From: Jeotgalibacillus alimentarius
GTDB lineage: Bacteria > Bacillota > Bacilli > Bacillales > Jeotgalibacillaceae
DNA length: 64,000 nt
Reading direction: 5' to 3'
NCBI RefSeq assembly: GCF_000829445.1
Contig: NZ_JXRQ01000029.1
Location: 1 to 64,000 of the forward strand
The notes under the pieces are model-generated. The model was not told the DNA's origin. It was given only the letters and a program-made list of their open reading frames with translations, and made no database searches. The translations under genes and the position numbers were made by a program. The first letter of the stretch is position 1; every line of letters starts with the position of its first letter. Shown piece by piece: positions 44,121-52,888 of the stretch.

Positions 44121-44303
44121 AGCTCTGTTAAAGGTGGCTGTTGCTTTCCGCTGCAGGGGGAACGCTTTCCGCAGGGCGTGCGGTGAGCCTCCTCGCACTT
44201 CGCGCTGCGGGGTCTCACCTGTCACGCTGCTCCTGCTGGAGTCGTCCCCCTTCCGCTGCAATCAACAGCTGTGCTAAAACAACATTGGGCTTTAACATAG
44301 CCA
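44121..44303. repeat. Dispersed palindromic repeat, copy H
   Basis: About 183 bp, long subtype in inverted orientation, ends AGCTCTGTTAAAGG and GGCTTTAACATAGCC, core GCGGGGTCTCACCTGTCACG. It lies in the 5' leader of the S-box operon between the riboswitch terminator and the monooxygenase start. Confidence 0.85.
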
Positions 44304-44309
44304 AAATAA

Positions 44310-44462
44310 AAAAACTCCCTCTGCGACAGACAGAAGAAGAACCTTTTTACTCCTGTCTTATCTTTCAGGTGATCTCACCTGATGGATGTAGCACCTTTCT
44401 GACTATGTCAGCGGTTGCCGGGCTTCACAGGGCCATATCCCTCCACCACTCTCGATAAGAGC
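44310..44462 (-). promoter_or_regulatory. SAM-I (S-box) riboswitch with terminator
   Basis: On the minus strand the aptamer runs from CTCTTATCGAGAGTGG (44462 down) through GGCCCTGTGAAGCCCGGCAACC and AAGGTGCTACATCC-like sequence to GAAAGATAAGA (about 44358); P1 is CTTATC/GATAAG. A hairpin with CTTCTG/CAGAGG and a T7 run at about 44343-44310 is the expression platform. High SAM should end transcription before the monooxygenase and ATP-grasp genes. Confidence 0.9.
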
Positions 44463-44481
44463 TATTCACTTTAATACGCTA

Positions 44482-44510
44482 ATCCTATAACATCACTTGG
44501 ATTTAGTCAA
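44482..44510 (-). promoter_or_regulatory. Promoter of the S-box operon
   Basis: On the minus strand -35 TTGACT (44510-44505), 17-base spacer, -10 TAGGAT (44487-44482), about 20 bases before the aptamer. Confidence 0.7.
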
Positions 44511-44552
44511 TACTTAATGTGTGAATTTTCTAATCTATTCTATAAACGAAAT

Positions 44553-44690
44553 ATCATGAACCGTTTCGCTGCGCTTCGGGCGGATGCTTTCCGGACGGAG
44601 GTTGCTGAGCCTCCTCGCCTTCGGCTGCGGGGTCTCAGCTTCCCTCTAATCGTCCCGGAGTCACCGCCCTACGCTCCGCTGCACTTAGAT
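44553..44690. repeat. Dispersed palindromic repeat, copy J (subtype of B, inverted)
   Basis: Contains CTGAGCCTCCTCGCCTTCGG, GCGGGGTCTCAGCTTCC and TAATCGTCCCGGAGTC, the reverse complement of copy B's core. It lies between the S-box operon promoter and the CNNM gene; no gene is supported in 44461-44780. Confidence 0.8.
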
Positions 44691-44764
44691 TTCAATAAAC
44701 TGAAGTGTTACGATTCAAACTTTATATATGACTTCTATAATTAATATAAATATATACAAAAAAA

Positions 44765-44784
44765 CTGATGGCATCTGCCATCAG
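44765..44784 (-). terminator. Terminator of the CNNM/CorC gene
   Basis: CTGATGGCA/TGCCATCAG stem overlapping the stop codon, with an A-run on its left, that is U-run for the minus strand. Confidence 0.8.
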
Positions 44785-46046
44785 CTTTCAATATCTTTAT
44801 CATCTTCAATTCCATCGATCACGCGCTTTTCAATGCGGACTTTGGTAATTTTGTTCTTTTCCATTTCAAGAACAGTAACACGCAGGTGCTGGTAATCAAA
44901 TTCATCGCCTTCTTCAGGTAAATGACCGATTTCTTTTAGCACAAATCCGGCAAGTACATCCTGCTCCTCAGGAATTTTAGTTGAAAATACTTCATTCAGC
45001 CTGTGAATATTCAGCTTACCGTGGCAGACAATTGTACGTTCTGTCAGCTCATCGATCCATGACTCTTCTTCATCATCATTTTCGTCAGCAATCTCCTGGC
45101 CGATCATCGCTTCAATAATATCTTCATGCGTGATGATACCAAGCGTACCGCCATACTCATCAAGCACAATCGCGAAATGCTTTTTCGCCTGAAGCATCCG
45201 TTTGAAAATGCGTTCAATTGATGTTGTCTCAACTGTGAATAGTGGATCATTATCCATAAATTCAGTCAGCGGCTTCTCAGGCGTCAGTGACCATTCAATC
45301 ACCTGCTTGGAATGAAACACACCAACGATGTTATCCATATTTTCTTTATATACAGGATAGCGCGTATACGGATTATCAATGACATAATCACGCACTTCTT
45401 CATAAGTCGTCTCAATCGGGATCCCGATAATATCAACACGCGGCGTTTTCATTGCATCGCCTACGTCCTTTTTCTGAAAATCAAGCACACCTTTAATACG
45501 AAGTGATTCATCACCTAAAAATGTCCCTTCAGTTGATGCGATATCAACCATTGTACGAAGCTCTTCTTTGGTAATCGTGGCTTCCTTAATATCACCTTTT
45601 GAAAGAATGCGGATGACGATATTTGTAAACTTAGATAAAAACCATGTAATTGGCTTAAAGATCGTCATGAGAACCCGGATGACCGGAGCAACAATATAAG
45701 CAATGCGGTCTGCAAACGTAGCTGCAATCGTTTTTGGCAGCACTTCCGAAAAAATAATTAACGTTACAGTCAGGATCCCGGTTGCCAGAGCTACCTCAAC
45801 ATTGTACTCAATGGCAATAACAGTCACGAGTACAGGTAACAGGATATTGGAAATATTATTCCCAATCAGGATTGTCGTGATCATCTGATCCGGCTTTGAT
45901 ACTTGTTTTAACAGCTTTTCAGCCGCACGATCACCCTGTTCGGCACGGGTCTTAACCTTCATTTTGTTAACAGCAGTAAGCGCTGTCTCACTCCCTGATA
46001 AAAAGAATGAGGCAAAAAGCAGAGCAGCTATGGCTATAAATTCCAA
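44781..46046 (-). CDS. CNNM/CorC-type transporter (HlyC/CorC family)
   Basis: Protein of 421 residues: N-terminal DUF21/CNNM membrane domain (about residues 1-175, FFLSGSETALTAVNKMK), a CBS pair (about 190-330, FAIVLDEYGGTLGIITHEDIIEAMIG) and a C-terminal CorC_HlyC domain (AGFVLKEIGHLPEEGDEF). Such proteins are implicated in Mg2+ or Co2+ efflux and in surviving high magnesium. Single gene with GGAGGAAT ribosome site. Confidence 0.87.
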   Translation of the reverse strand: MEFIAIAALLFASFFLSGSETALTAVNKMKVKTRAEQGDRAAEKLLKQVSKPDQMITTILIGNNISNILLPVLVTVIAIEYNVEVALATGILTVTLIIFSEVLPKTIAATFADRIAYIVAPVIRVLMTIFKPITWFLSKFTNIVIRILSKGDIKEATITKEELRTMVDIASTEGTFLGDESLRIKGVLDFQKKDVGDAMKTPRVDIIGIPIETTYEEVRDYVIDNPYTRYPVYKENMDNIVGVFHSKQVIEWSLTPEKPLTEFMDNDPLFTVETTSIERIFKRMLQAKKHFAIVLDEYGGTLGIITHEDIIEAMIGQEIADENDDEEESWIDELTERTIVCHGKLNIHRLNEVFSTKIPEEQDVLAGFVLKEIGHLPEEGDEFDYQHLRVTVLEMEKNKITKVRIEKRVIDGIEDDKDIES

Positions 46047-46173
46047 CGATATTCCTCCTGGTTAATTAGCAGTATGTAAAAAATATAGATAGCACTAGCG
46101 TATACTATCCGTTCTGAAAATTCCACTGTCATATACTGAAAAATCAATCTTTTTGTCGATAAGGGAAAGTAAA

Positions 46174-46202
46174 TTGAAATGAATTAAAATGTGGAGTAAT
46201 GT
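46174..46202 (+). promoter_or_regulatory. Promoter-like sequence before the structured region
   Basis: TTGAAA, 17-base spacer, TAATGT. Transcription would start near 46209, immediately before the outer helix of the structured RNA candidate. Confidence 0.4.
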
Positions 46203-46212
46203 TAAAGAGGAT

Positions 46213-46618
46213 TGGTGATCTGCATTACGGGAGCGGCATTACATAATACCTAAAACAACGAAAGCCCTAGCCTCTCTTTCGTCCTTGCAGCTCCGAAGCT
46301 GCGCCAGTGTGAATCAGATATTACTTTAAAACGATTAATACGTTCTTAAAGTAATCTGGAATTTTTGGTCTGAATCGGTTCGGTGAGATAGAACCTTTAG
46401 AAGTGCACAGTCATCTGCGTAGTAGTTTGAAGTACTGCTCCGGGCAACGACCCCGGTTTTTTAGAGGGTTTTTGCTTCAATCGGTGAAATAGCTTAACTG
46501 CTTAGCGTCATCAGAAGATGAGACGCTGAATTCAGGCCTTGGATTTCCAGACCTTGTTATTTAATTATGGCGGCTGGCGATATCCGCCGAACAACCGCTC
46601 CCGTAAAACGATCAACCA
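46213..46618 (+). ncRNA. Large structured RNA candidate, family unknown
   Basis: A 12-bp closing helix TTACGGGAGCGG (46225-46236) with CCGCTCCCGTAA (46595-46606), plus an outer TGGTGATC/GATCAACCA pairing, encloses about 360 nt. Inner hairpins: ACGAAAG/CTTTCGT (46258-46282), GCAGCT/AGCTGC (46287-46302), ATTACTTTAA-AACG/CGTT-TTAAAGTAAT (46320-46355), GGTTC/GAACC (46377-46395), CCGGG/CCCGG then T6 (46440-46462), AGCGTC-ATC/GAT-GACGCT (46504-46527) and GGCGG/CCGCC (46569-46588). I compared remembered features of RNase P, tmRNA, SRP RNA, 6S, T-box and common riboswitches and found no match. Orientation is inferred from the promoter and the T6. Confidence 0.6.
46440..46462 (+). terminator. Terminator-like hairpin inside the structured region
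   Basis: CCGGG-CAACGAC-CCCGG followed by TTTTTT. It may end a short form of the RNA or act as an attenuator. Confidence 0.5.
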
Positions 46619-46672
46619 CTAGCATAACAGAGCACCAATACACTGTCAAATTTTATTAAGGAGTGTTTGAAC

Positions 46673-48046
46673 ATGACATTAGATCAATACTTTCAACACA
46701 ATCGTGACCGCCATCTTGCAGAACTGACAGAATGGCTCTCGATCCCAAGCGTCAGCTCTCTTTCAGAACATAAGCAGGATACATTAAAAGGCGGCGAATG
46801 GATTGCAGAAAATCTGCGTAAGATCGGTATGGAAAACGTACAGATGATCCAGACAGCAGGACATCCAGTTGTCTACGGAGACTGGCTTCATGCAGAAGGC
46901 GCACCAACCGTTTTAGTATACGGTCACTACGACGTGCAGCCTGTTGACCCGCTTCACCTGTGGGAAACGGAACCATTTAAGCCTGCGATCCGCGACAATA
47001 AAATTTTCGCGCGCGGCGCAACGGATGATAAAGGGCAATCATTTATGCACGTAAAAGCAGTTGAAGCATTATTGAAGGAAAAAGGCAGTCTGCCGGTTAA
47101 TCTGAAGTTTCTAATCGAAGGTGAAGAAGAGATCGGCAGCGTGAACCTTCCTAAGTTTGTTGAAGAAAATCAGGACCTGCTTGCATCAGATGTCATTGTA
47201 ATTTCAGATACAGGCATGCAGGAAAAAGGTCAGCCCGCGATCTGCTACGGCCTGCGTGGTCTTGCCGGAGTCCAGATCGATGTGAAAGGCGCGAAAGGCG
47301 ACCTTCATTCAGGACTTTATGGCGGCGCTGTACAAAACGCACTTCATGCGCTTGTCAGACTGCTGGACTCATTCCGTGACGAGAACGGTGTCATTCAGGT
47401 CGACCGCTTCTATGATAAAGTCGAACCGCTTACTGATGAAGAAAAGACAGCTTATGAAGCATTAAACTTTTCTGACGAAGCTTTGAAGAAAGAACTTGAA
47501 ATTGATGCGCTATTCGGTGAAAAAGGCTATACCTCACTTGAGCGCATGTGGACACGTCCAACCCTTGAGATCAATGGTATGTGGGGTGGATTTGAAGGTG
47601 AAGGTATTAAAACAGTTCTGCCAAACGAAGCTCACGCAAAAATTACATGCCGCTTAGTTCCACATCAGGATCCAGATGAAATCGTAGAGCTGCTGACAAA
47701 GCACGTCAACGCCCATACGCCTCCTGGTGTCACTGTTGAAGTCACACCATTTGATAAGGGTGCACCATATGTAACGCCGTATGATCACCCTGCGATTCAG
47801 GCTGCAGGCGCCTCGTATGAAAGAGTATACGGTGTCCCAACACAGTTTATCCGTGGCGGGGGTTCTATCCCGATCGTCGCAACTTTTGACCAGATTCTCC
47901 AAAAGCCGATCGTGCTTATGGGCTTTGGACTGCCGGGCGAGAACTTTCATGCGCCAAATGAGCATTTCCATCTCGAAAACTTTGATCAGGGGCTGCGCGT
48001 AATTGCGGATTATTACAGCACGCTTCCTGAAGTGTTGAAGAAATAA
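46673..48046 (+). CDS. M20-family dipeptidase
   Basis: Zinc metallopeptidase of about 457 residues. Metal-site motifs are intact: GHYDVQPVDP, ATDDKGQ, EGEEEIGS, the VISDTGM segment and HAPNEHF near the end. The insertion (dimerisation) domain lies in the middle. Dipeptidases of this type cleave small peptides in the cytoplasm, consistent with the Opp importer. ATG at 46673 follows AAGGAG by nine bases; the TTG at 46667 is too close. A long structured leader lies upstream. Confidence 0.88.
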   Translation: MTLDQYFQHNRDRHLAELTEWLSIPSVSSLSEHKQDTLKGGEWIAENLRKIGMENVQMIQTAGHPVVYGDWLHAEGAPTVLVYGHYDVQPVDPLHLWETEPFKPAIRDNKIFARGATDDKGQSFMHVKAVEALLKEKGSLPVNLKFLIEGEEEIGSVNLPKFVEENQDLLASDVIVISDTGMQEKGQPAICYGLRGLAGVQIDVKGAKGDLHSGLYGGAVQNALHALVRLLDSFRDENGVIQVDRFYDKVEPLTDEEKTAYEALNFSDEALKKELEIDALFGEKGYTSLERMWTRPTLEINGMWGGFEGEGIKTVLPNEAHAKITCRLVPHQDPDEIVELLTKHVNAHTPPGVTVEVTPFDKGAPYVTPYDHPAIQAAGASYERVYGVPTQFIRGGGSIPIVATFDQILQKPIVLMGFGLPGENFHAPNEHFHLENFDQGLRVIADYYSTLPEVLKK

Positions 48047-48053
48047 GTAATTT

Positions 48054-48086
48054 TGCCGCCGCTCCTTTTGGGGTGGCGGTTTTTTG
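48054..48086 (+). terminator. Terminator of the dipeptidase gene
   Basis: CCGCC-G-CTCC/GGGG-GGCGG arms followed by TTTTTT. Confidence 0.7.
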
Positions 48087-48141
48087 TGATGCTTGCGGAT
48101 ACCAGCTTGGAAAATGGTGGAGATGTGGGGCGGCGGGCGGA

Positions 48142-48295
48142 TAGGTCTTTTTACACTTTTCTGCGAACGTTCGTGGTTTTTCTCCGAACATGACCGGTTG
48201 AACGTCGAACATGGCTGCCTGAACGCCGAACATCAGCAGTTGAACGCCGAACACCACCGGTTTTCCCACGAACCACACCCAAAAACCCCAAACAA
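48142..48295 (+). repeat. 21-nt-period CGAAC array 2 (six units)
   Basis: Leader TAGGTCTTTTTACAC (48142-48156); CGAAC at 48164, 48185, 48206, 48227, 48248 and 48269, every step exactly 21 nt; then tail CCACACCCAAAAACCCC. The leader-to-first-unit distance is 22 nt, as in the other two arrays. It lies between the dipeptidase terminator and a convergent small gene. Open frames on both strands cross it; none has a convincing ribosome site. Confidence 0.87.
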
Positions 48296-48335
48296 AAAAC
48301 CGCCTGGCACCATCGCCAAACGGTTCTCTCAACTA

Positions 48336-48548
48336 TTAAGTATCCATCAGCCGGTTGCTTGCGATCAACCTGTACACCGTACTGACCGACCGATTTTTTT
48401 GTTCCCATTCTTCTGTAATCACATCAGGAATCTTGTATGACTGCTCCATCCGGATCATTAAGTCTGCATACCTTTCATCTAGTAAATCTACTGGGATGAC
48501 TTCTGCTTTTAATGTATGGAATTCCTGTAAAATGCTTTGAAGTGTCAT
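48336..48548 (-). CDS. Hypothetical small protein, about 70 residues
   Basis: Soluble, mostly helical protein beginning MTLQSILQEFHTLKAEVIPV and ending VYRLIASNRLMDT. The ATG at 48548 is about ten bases from AGAGAGG; the TTG at 48557 is too close. Codon use and amino-acid composition look genuine and the gene has its own upstream region. I do not recognise a family. Confidence 0.55.
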   Translation of the reverse strand: MTLQSILQEFHTLKAEVIPVDLLDERYADLMIRMEQSYKIPDVITEEWEQKNRSVSTVYRLIASNRLMDT

Positions 48549-48646
48549 CTCTGACAATCCTCTCTTCTCTCAATTTACTTCGTGCACCTTACTATTCCCA
48601 CATAACAAAGACTGTCAAACCATTTCCAGAGCATTTCATTCAAAAG

Positions 48647-49297
48647 TCATATCGTTCTTGATGACCTGAGTGCGAGAAGCTCTCCCCAGTTCTTAATTCC
48701 CCTGTCCTTTACGCGTTCACAAAGCTCACAAAACAAGTAAGCAGCGGTCATCGCATCCCCAAGTGCTGTGTGACGATCATACATTCTTGTTTCAAAAACC
48801 GACGCATAATAAGCAAGATCCTTCATCTCCCAGGTCGGCACTAGATATGACAAAAGATCAAGCGTATCGATTGCCGGCGGCTCCTGAAAGCGGAGAGAAT
48901 TCCGCCTGAGCTCATGTTTTAAGACCAGGAGATCAAAAGAAAGATAGTGACCGGCAAGAGCATGCGTCTGAAACTCCCTGCCTTTTTCAAACAGCGATTC
49001 AATAACTTCCATTGAATCAGGGGCTCCCTCCACATCCGCTGCAGTAATTGACGTCAGATCTGTAATGACAGGTGGAATATCCCTTTTCGGATTCACGTAT
49101 GATTGAAACGCTTCTTTTTCAAGTACCTTTAAACCCGATACCGGCACTGCCCCCACTTCAATCAGACGGTCACTCTTTCCGACTGCGAATCCGGTAGTTT
49201 CAGTGTCCACAACGAGCAGATTCAGTTCATTCAGTGGAGTGGAAAGCGGAATATCTGTGATGATCTGATCATCAAATTTCTTAGACCATATCTGCAT
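48647..49297 (-). CDS. DnaQ-like 3'-5' exonuclease
   Basis: DEDDh exonuclease of 216 residues: VVDTETTGF with Asp31 and Glu33, HYLSFDLLVLKHE, and RHTALGDAMTAAYLF. It ends the symporter cluster and starts 13 bases after the DUF294 gene. Exonuclease genes of this type recur beside DUF294 and sodium/solute symporter genes, though why is unclear. GAAGGAGG precedes the ATG. Confidence 0.85.
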   Translation of the reverse strand: MQIWSKKFDDQIITDIPLSTPLNELNLLVVDTETTGFAVGKSDRLIEVGAVPVSGLKVLEKEAFQSYVNPKRDIPPVITDLTSITAADVEGAPDSMEVIESLFEKGREFQTHALAGHYLSFDLLVLKHELRRNSLRFQEPPAIDTLDLLSYLVPTWEMKDLAYYASVFETRMYDRHTALGDAMTAAYLFCELCERVKDRGIKNWGELLALRSSRTI

Positions 49298-49310
49298 GAC
49301 GCTTCCTCCT

Positions 49311-51185
49311 TCACACGCCCAGTTCCCTTACTGCTGACTGCTGAAAATTCCGCAGCGTTTCGAGAGATCTGGACAGTATTGCTTTTTCACGGGAAGTCAG
49401 ATGATCGGGCCTGACTTCAGAAGTGCCTTCCTGTTTGCGCTGAAGATTGAGCGAGAGGATAAAATCAACACTCTCCTTTAACTCTGTCTCATCTTCTATT
49501 CTTCCTTTTTCCGTCAGCCTGGCGATTCGCTCAGCAGTTGATCCTTCTATCACTCCTGCAAGGATCGAGCTGATCTGAAGTGCATGATGGAATGGAAAAA
49601 GCACCTGCTTTTTCAGATCGATCACTTTTCCTTCACGCAGCAGCAGGCTTCTTATCCGGTGATCAATTGACGGGATTGGCGTGGATCTGATTTCTTCTGC
49701 CATTTGCCTGAGCAGCACTCCTGAATGCTTCAGTTCTTTTTCAATCCCGCTGATAAATGCATGATGGACTTCAGCACTGCCATACAGGTGTCTCATCGCA
49801 AAAAAATTATAGGCGTATAAGATATTTTGCGGAGTCGAGCGCAGCGCCCACCTCCTGATCAGCTGCTGCCAGTCTGATACTGACCCTCTCCATATCGGAT
49901 TACTGATCATCATATCTCCGTCACATAATGAAAATCCGGCCATTTCCAACAGTGATGTAACAGCAGCCCCCAGCTTTTTAAAATAAGCTTCTTCTGTCTC
50001 TCCATTCTTTTCAAAAACAAGGAAGTGATCCTGGTCTGTCATCTGAAACTGTTCTCCACGCCCGGCACTCCCCATCTGGTAGAAGGCAAAATCGCATGGC
50101 GGCTCCCCGGTTTGTCTGACCGCTTCATTCAGAATCTGTACGGTGAGCTGGTCAAATAACGGTGTCATAGCTGAAGACAGCAGGCGGATACTTGCACGTT
50201 CTTCAATTAAACGGGAAGCCATTTTTTTCAGATCGGCTGACAGCTTTCCGAGCGTATCAGGCTGAAGTGAGTAAATCTCTTTCATTAAATGCTGAATAGA
50301 GCGGTGGCGCTGTTTCAGCACATCAGACAACGTCAGCATGCCAACGGGACGCTCTCTGTCATCAAGCACGACGATATGCCGAAGGTCTCCCTCAAGCTGA
50401 AAAACTGAGAGTGCATCATAATAGTAGGCACTTCGCTTAATCACTGCACATTTTCTCCCGATATCAGACAGGTTGTCCTGCAATGGCTTTTTGTCAGCGA
50501 TCGCCTTCATGACTTCTCTCATTGACACAATATATGGCGTGTCTTTTTTCACATAGACAGCTGCACTCAGCGCGTGACGGGTCATAAAGACAATTGCTTC
50601 TTCGATGGTGCTGTCAGCTGAAACGGTAAGCAGCGGGGAGGACATCATGTCCTGCACCCGCTGAAATACCTGCTTTTGCTGTTCAGTCCATCCAGCCTGC
50701 TGCATCTGTTCAGTCAGAGACTGATATACATCCTGCAGGCGGAAGATCGTTTTTTCAAGAAAGTACTGCTGTACAGAAGGCTCCCCCCAGAGCTCTTTCA
50801 GTACATTGTAAGGGATGAACAGACCTTGCGTTGTTTCGAGCGCAAGGATCTCTACTGTGTTAACCGGTTCATCCGATGGTTTTAACATCGTACTGATACT
50901 TGCAAGCCCGACAATTTCGCCGGGACCTGCAAGCTCAAGCACTTCTCTTTCATTCTGGAACCCTGATGCATACACTTCCGCAAGGCCGGATGTGATAAGC
51001 AGAATTCCTTCCCTTTTTTTACGTGCATCCGCTATTAAAACACCTTTGTCGTACTGCCGCTCCTGACATGCCTGATAGAGCCTGCTGAACGATTCATCAG
51101 ATCTGTTTTTAAAAAGCGGTGTCTCTTTGATAAATGCTTTGATCGGTTCACCATCACGTGGATGGCGGTACGTCGCTTCCGTCAT
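49311..51185 (-). CDS. DUF294 putative nucleotidyltransferase with cNMP-binding and CBS domains
   Basis: Regulatory protein of about 624 residues. Domains in order: cyclic-nucleotide-binding-like (about 15-140), CBS pair (about 185-310), DUF294 nucleotidyltransferase with GSAGRGEQFQMTDQDH (about 372-387) and its DUF294_C helper. It resembles GlnD-type signal proteins. Its start lies inside the end of the symporter gene (32-base overlap), so it probably regulates or reads transport. Effector unknown. Confidence 0.83.
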   Translation of the reverse strand: MTEATYRHPRDGEPIKAFIKETPLFKNRSDESFSRLYQACQERQYDKGVLIADARKKREGILLITSGLAEVYASGFQNEREVLELAGPGEIVGLASISTMLKPSDEPVNTVEILALETTQGLFIPYNVLKELWGEPSVQQYFLEKTIFRLQDVYQSLTEQMQQAGWTEQQKQVFQRVQDMMSSPLLTVSADSTIEEAIVFMTRHALSAAVYVKKDTPYIVSMREVMKAIADKKPLQDNLSDIGRKCAVIKRSAYYYDALSVFQLEGDLRHIVVLDDRERPVGMLTLSDVLKQRHRSIQHLMKEIYSLQPDTLGKLSADLKKMASRLIEERASIRLLSSAMTPLFDQLTVQILNEAVRQTGEPPCDFAFYQMGSAGRGEQFQMTDQDHFLVFEKNGETEEAYFKKLGAAVTSLLEMAGFSLCDGDMMISNPIWRGSVSDWQQLIRRWALRSTPQNILYAYNFFAMRHLYGSAEVHHAFISGIEKELKHSGVLLRQMAEEIRSTPIPSIDHRIRSLLLREGKVIDLKKQVLFPFHHALQISSILAGVIEGSTAERIARLTEKGRIEDETELKESVDFILSLNLQRKQEGTSEVRPDHLTSREKAILSRSLETLRNFQQSAVRELGV

Positions 51186-52830
51186 CAAGCCACACCTCTC
51201 CGTCCCGGTAGGTCATCTGTTCAGGATAACGAAGGTCGATAACCTCCTCCTGAATCTTCTGTGAAGGCGGTTTTGTTGCAAGTGATACAACTACGTTAGT
51301 AATAATGGCTGCTGATGCTCCGAATACGCCGGCACCTGTATCGATAATACCCAGGATTGTAAATCCTCCGTATTTGGCAGCAAAGATGTAACCGAGCGTA
51401 ACAGACAACCCGACCAGCATCCCTGCAATAACCCCTTTCGCATTCGAACGCTTCCACCACACACCAAGCAGCAGCGCAGGGAAGAATGATCCCGATGCGA
51501 GTGCGAATGCCCAGGCCACAATCTGTGTGATTGCCCCCGGTGGATTAAGCGCAATCACACCTGCAGCAAGTGAAGCAAGGACGATTGACCAGCGGCCGAC
51601 AGCCAGACGTTTTTTATCTGAAGCATTCGGATTAATTGAACGGAAATAAATATCATGTGACAGTGATGCAGAAATAGCGATCATCAGACCACCTGCTGTT
51701 GATAGTGCGGCAGCCATTGCACCAGCTGCCATCAGCCCGATCACAAACACGCCGAGATTTGCGATTTCAGGTGTGGCCATAACAACAATGTCATTGGCAA
51801 TCTGAAGTTCCTGCCACTGCAGAATCCCATCCCCGCTTGTATCGGCGACCTGGAGCATACCTGTATCAACCCAGGATGCAGTCCATGCAGGAAGCTGATT
51901 AATTGGTGAGCCTGCAACCTGCGTCATTAAGATAAAACGTGAGAATGCGGCATAAGCAGGTGCAGAAAGGTAAAGAAGTCCAATGAATAACAGTGCCCAT
52001 GCACCACTCCAGCGGGCAGCTTTCATTGTTGAAACTGTATAGAATCGTACAATCACGTGAGGCAGTCCTGCAGTACCGGCCATCAATGTAAACATCAGCG
52101 CCAGGAACTGCCATTTGGTTCCTTCTGTGAACGGTACGACGTATTCAGAAATACCAAGCTCCCTGTCGAGTACCCTCATTTCCTCAATGATTGATCCGTA
52201 AGAAACCCAAGGCAGCGGATTATTTGTCAGCTGCAACGCCATGAAAATAACCGGTACCAGATAAGCTGTGATTAACACCACATACTGTGCTACCTGCGTC
52301 CACGTGATCCCTTTCATCCCACCAAGTGCAGAGTAAAAGGCGATCAGACAGGCGCCGATAATTGTCCCGATCCGGTAATCCACTTCAAGCAGACGGCCAA
52401 TAACAACACCTGACCCTGACATCTGTCCAATTGAGTAAGTAAAACTGATAATAATTGTTGCAACGGCTGCAATCAGACGTGCCAGATTACTGCCATAACG
52501 GTCCCCGATGAATTCAGGCACTGTATAGCGGCCGTATTTACGAAGCTGAGGTGCCATCAGGAAGGTTAGTAATAAATAACCCCCGGTCCACCCCATAATA
52601 TATCCGAGCCCGTCATACCCCATAACCATGACGGTTCCGGCCATCCCGATGAATGAAGCTGCACTCATCCAGTCAGCACCGATCGCCATCCCGTTGTAGA
52701 TCGGCGGGACCCCACGCCCGGCTACGTAGAAGTCAGAAGTTGCTTTTGCCTGATTATAAATGGCAATTCCTATGTAAAGTCCAAATGTAACAAGTATAAA
52801 TGCCAATGATACTAAAAACTGAGTATCCAT
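51154..52830 (-). CDS. Sodium/solute symporter, ActP-like
   Basis: SSS-family symporter of 558 residues with about thirteen membrane segments. Motifs include FYVAGRGVPPIYNGMAIGADWMSAASFIG-type N-terminus and GGLMIAISASLSHD. It groups with acetate permease ActP and related carboxylate transporters. Together with the DUF4212 subunit upstream it probably imports acetate or a similar short acid. A perfect cre lies before the operon, so glucose repression is expected. Confidence 0.85.
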   Translation of the reverse strand: MDTQFLVSLAFILVTFGLYIGIAIYNQAKATSDFYVAGRGVPPIYNGMAIGADWMSAASFIGMAGTVMVMGYDGLGYIMGWTGGYLLLTFLMAPQLRKYGRYTVPEFIGDRYGSNLARLIAAVATIIISFTYSIGQMSGSGVVIGRLLEVDYRIGTIIGACLIAFYSALGGMKGITWTQVAQYVVLITAYLVPVIFMALQLTNNPLPWVSYGSIIEEMRVLDRELGISEYVVPFTEGTKWQFLALMFTLMAGTAGLPHVIVRFYTVSTMKAARWSGAWALLFIGLLYLSAPAYAAFSRFILMTQVAGSPINQLPAWTASWVDTGMLQVADTSGDGILQWQELQIANDIVVMATPEIANLGVFVIGLMAAGAMAAALSTAGGLMIAISASLSHDIYFRSINPNASDKKRLAVGRWSIVLASLAAGVIALNPPGAITQIVAWAFALASGSFFPALLLGVWWKRSNAKGVIAGMLVGLSVTLGYIFAAKYGGFTILGIIDTGAGVFGASAAIITNVVVSLATKPPSQKIQEEVIDLRYPEQMTYRDGEVWLDDGSDVPPST

Positions 52831-52888
52831 TCTCTTCCCCCTTTGAATGACTTACTATCCATTTTAGTTGTCCAGTCGATTATCCCCT

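Noticed and set aside
46213-46618. RNase P RNA, tmRNA or SRP RNA
   Set aside because: Lacks GAGGAAAGTCC-type P4 sequence, a tag-peptide ORF with tRNA-like end, and the SRP Alu/S-domain sequences.
48093-48440. 115-codon ORF across array 2, and minus-strand frames over the same region
   Set aside because: Made of the 21-nt array and overlapping a convergent small gene; no ribosome site; see the coding-versus-shadow finding.
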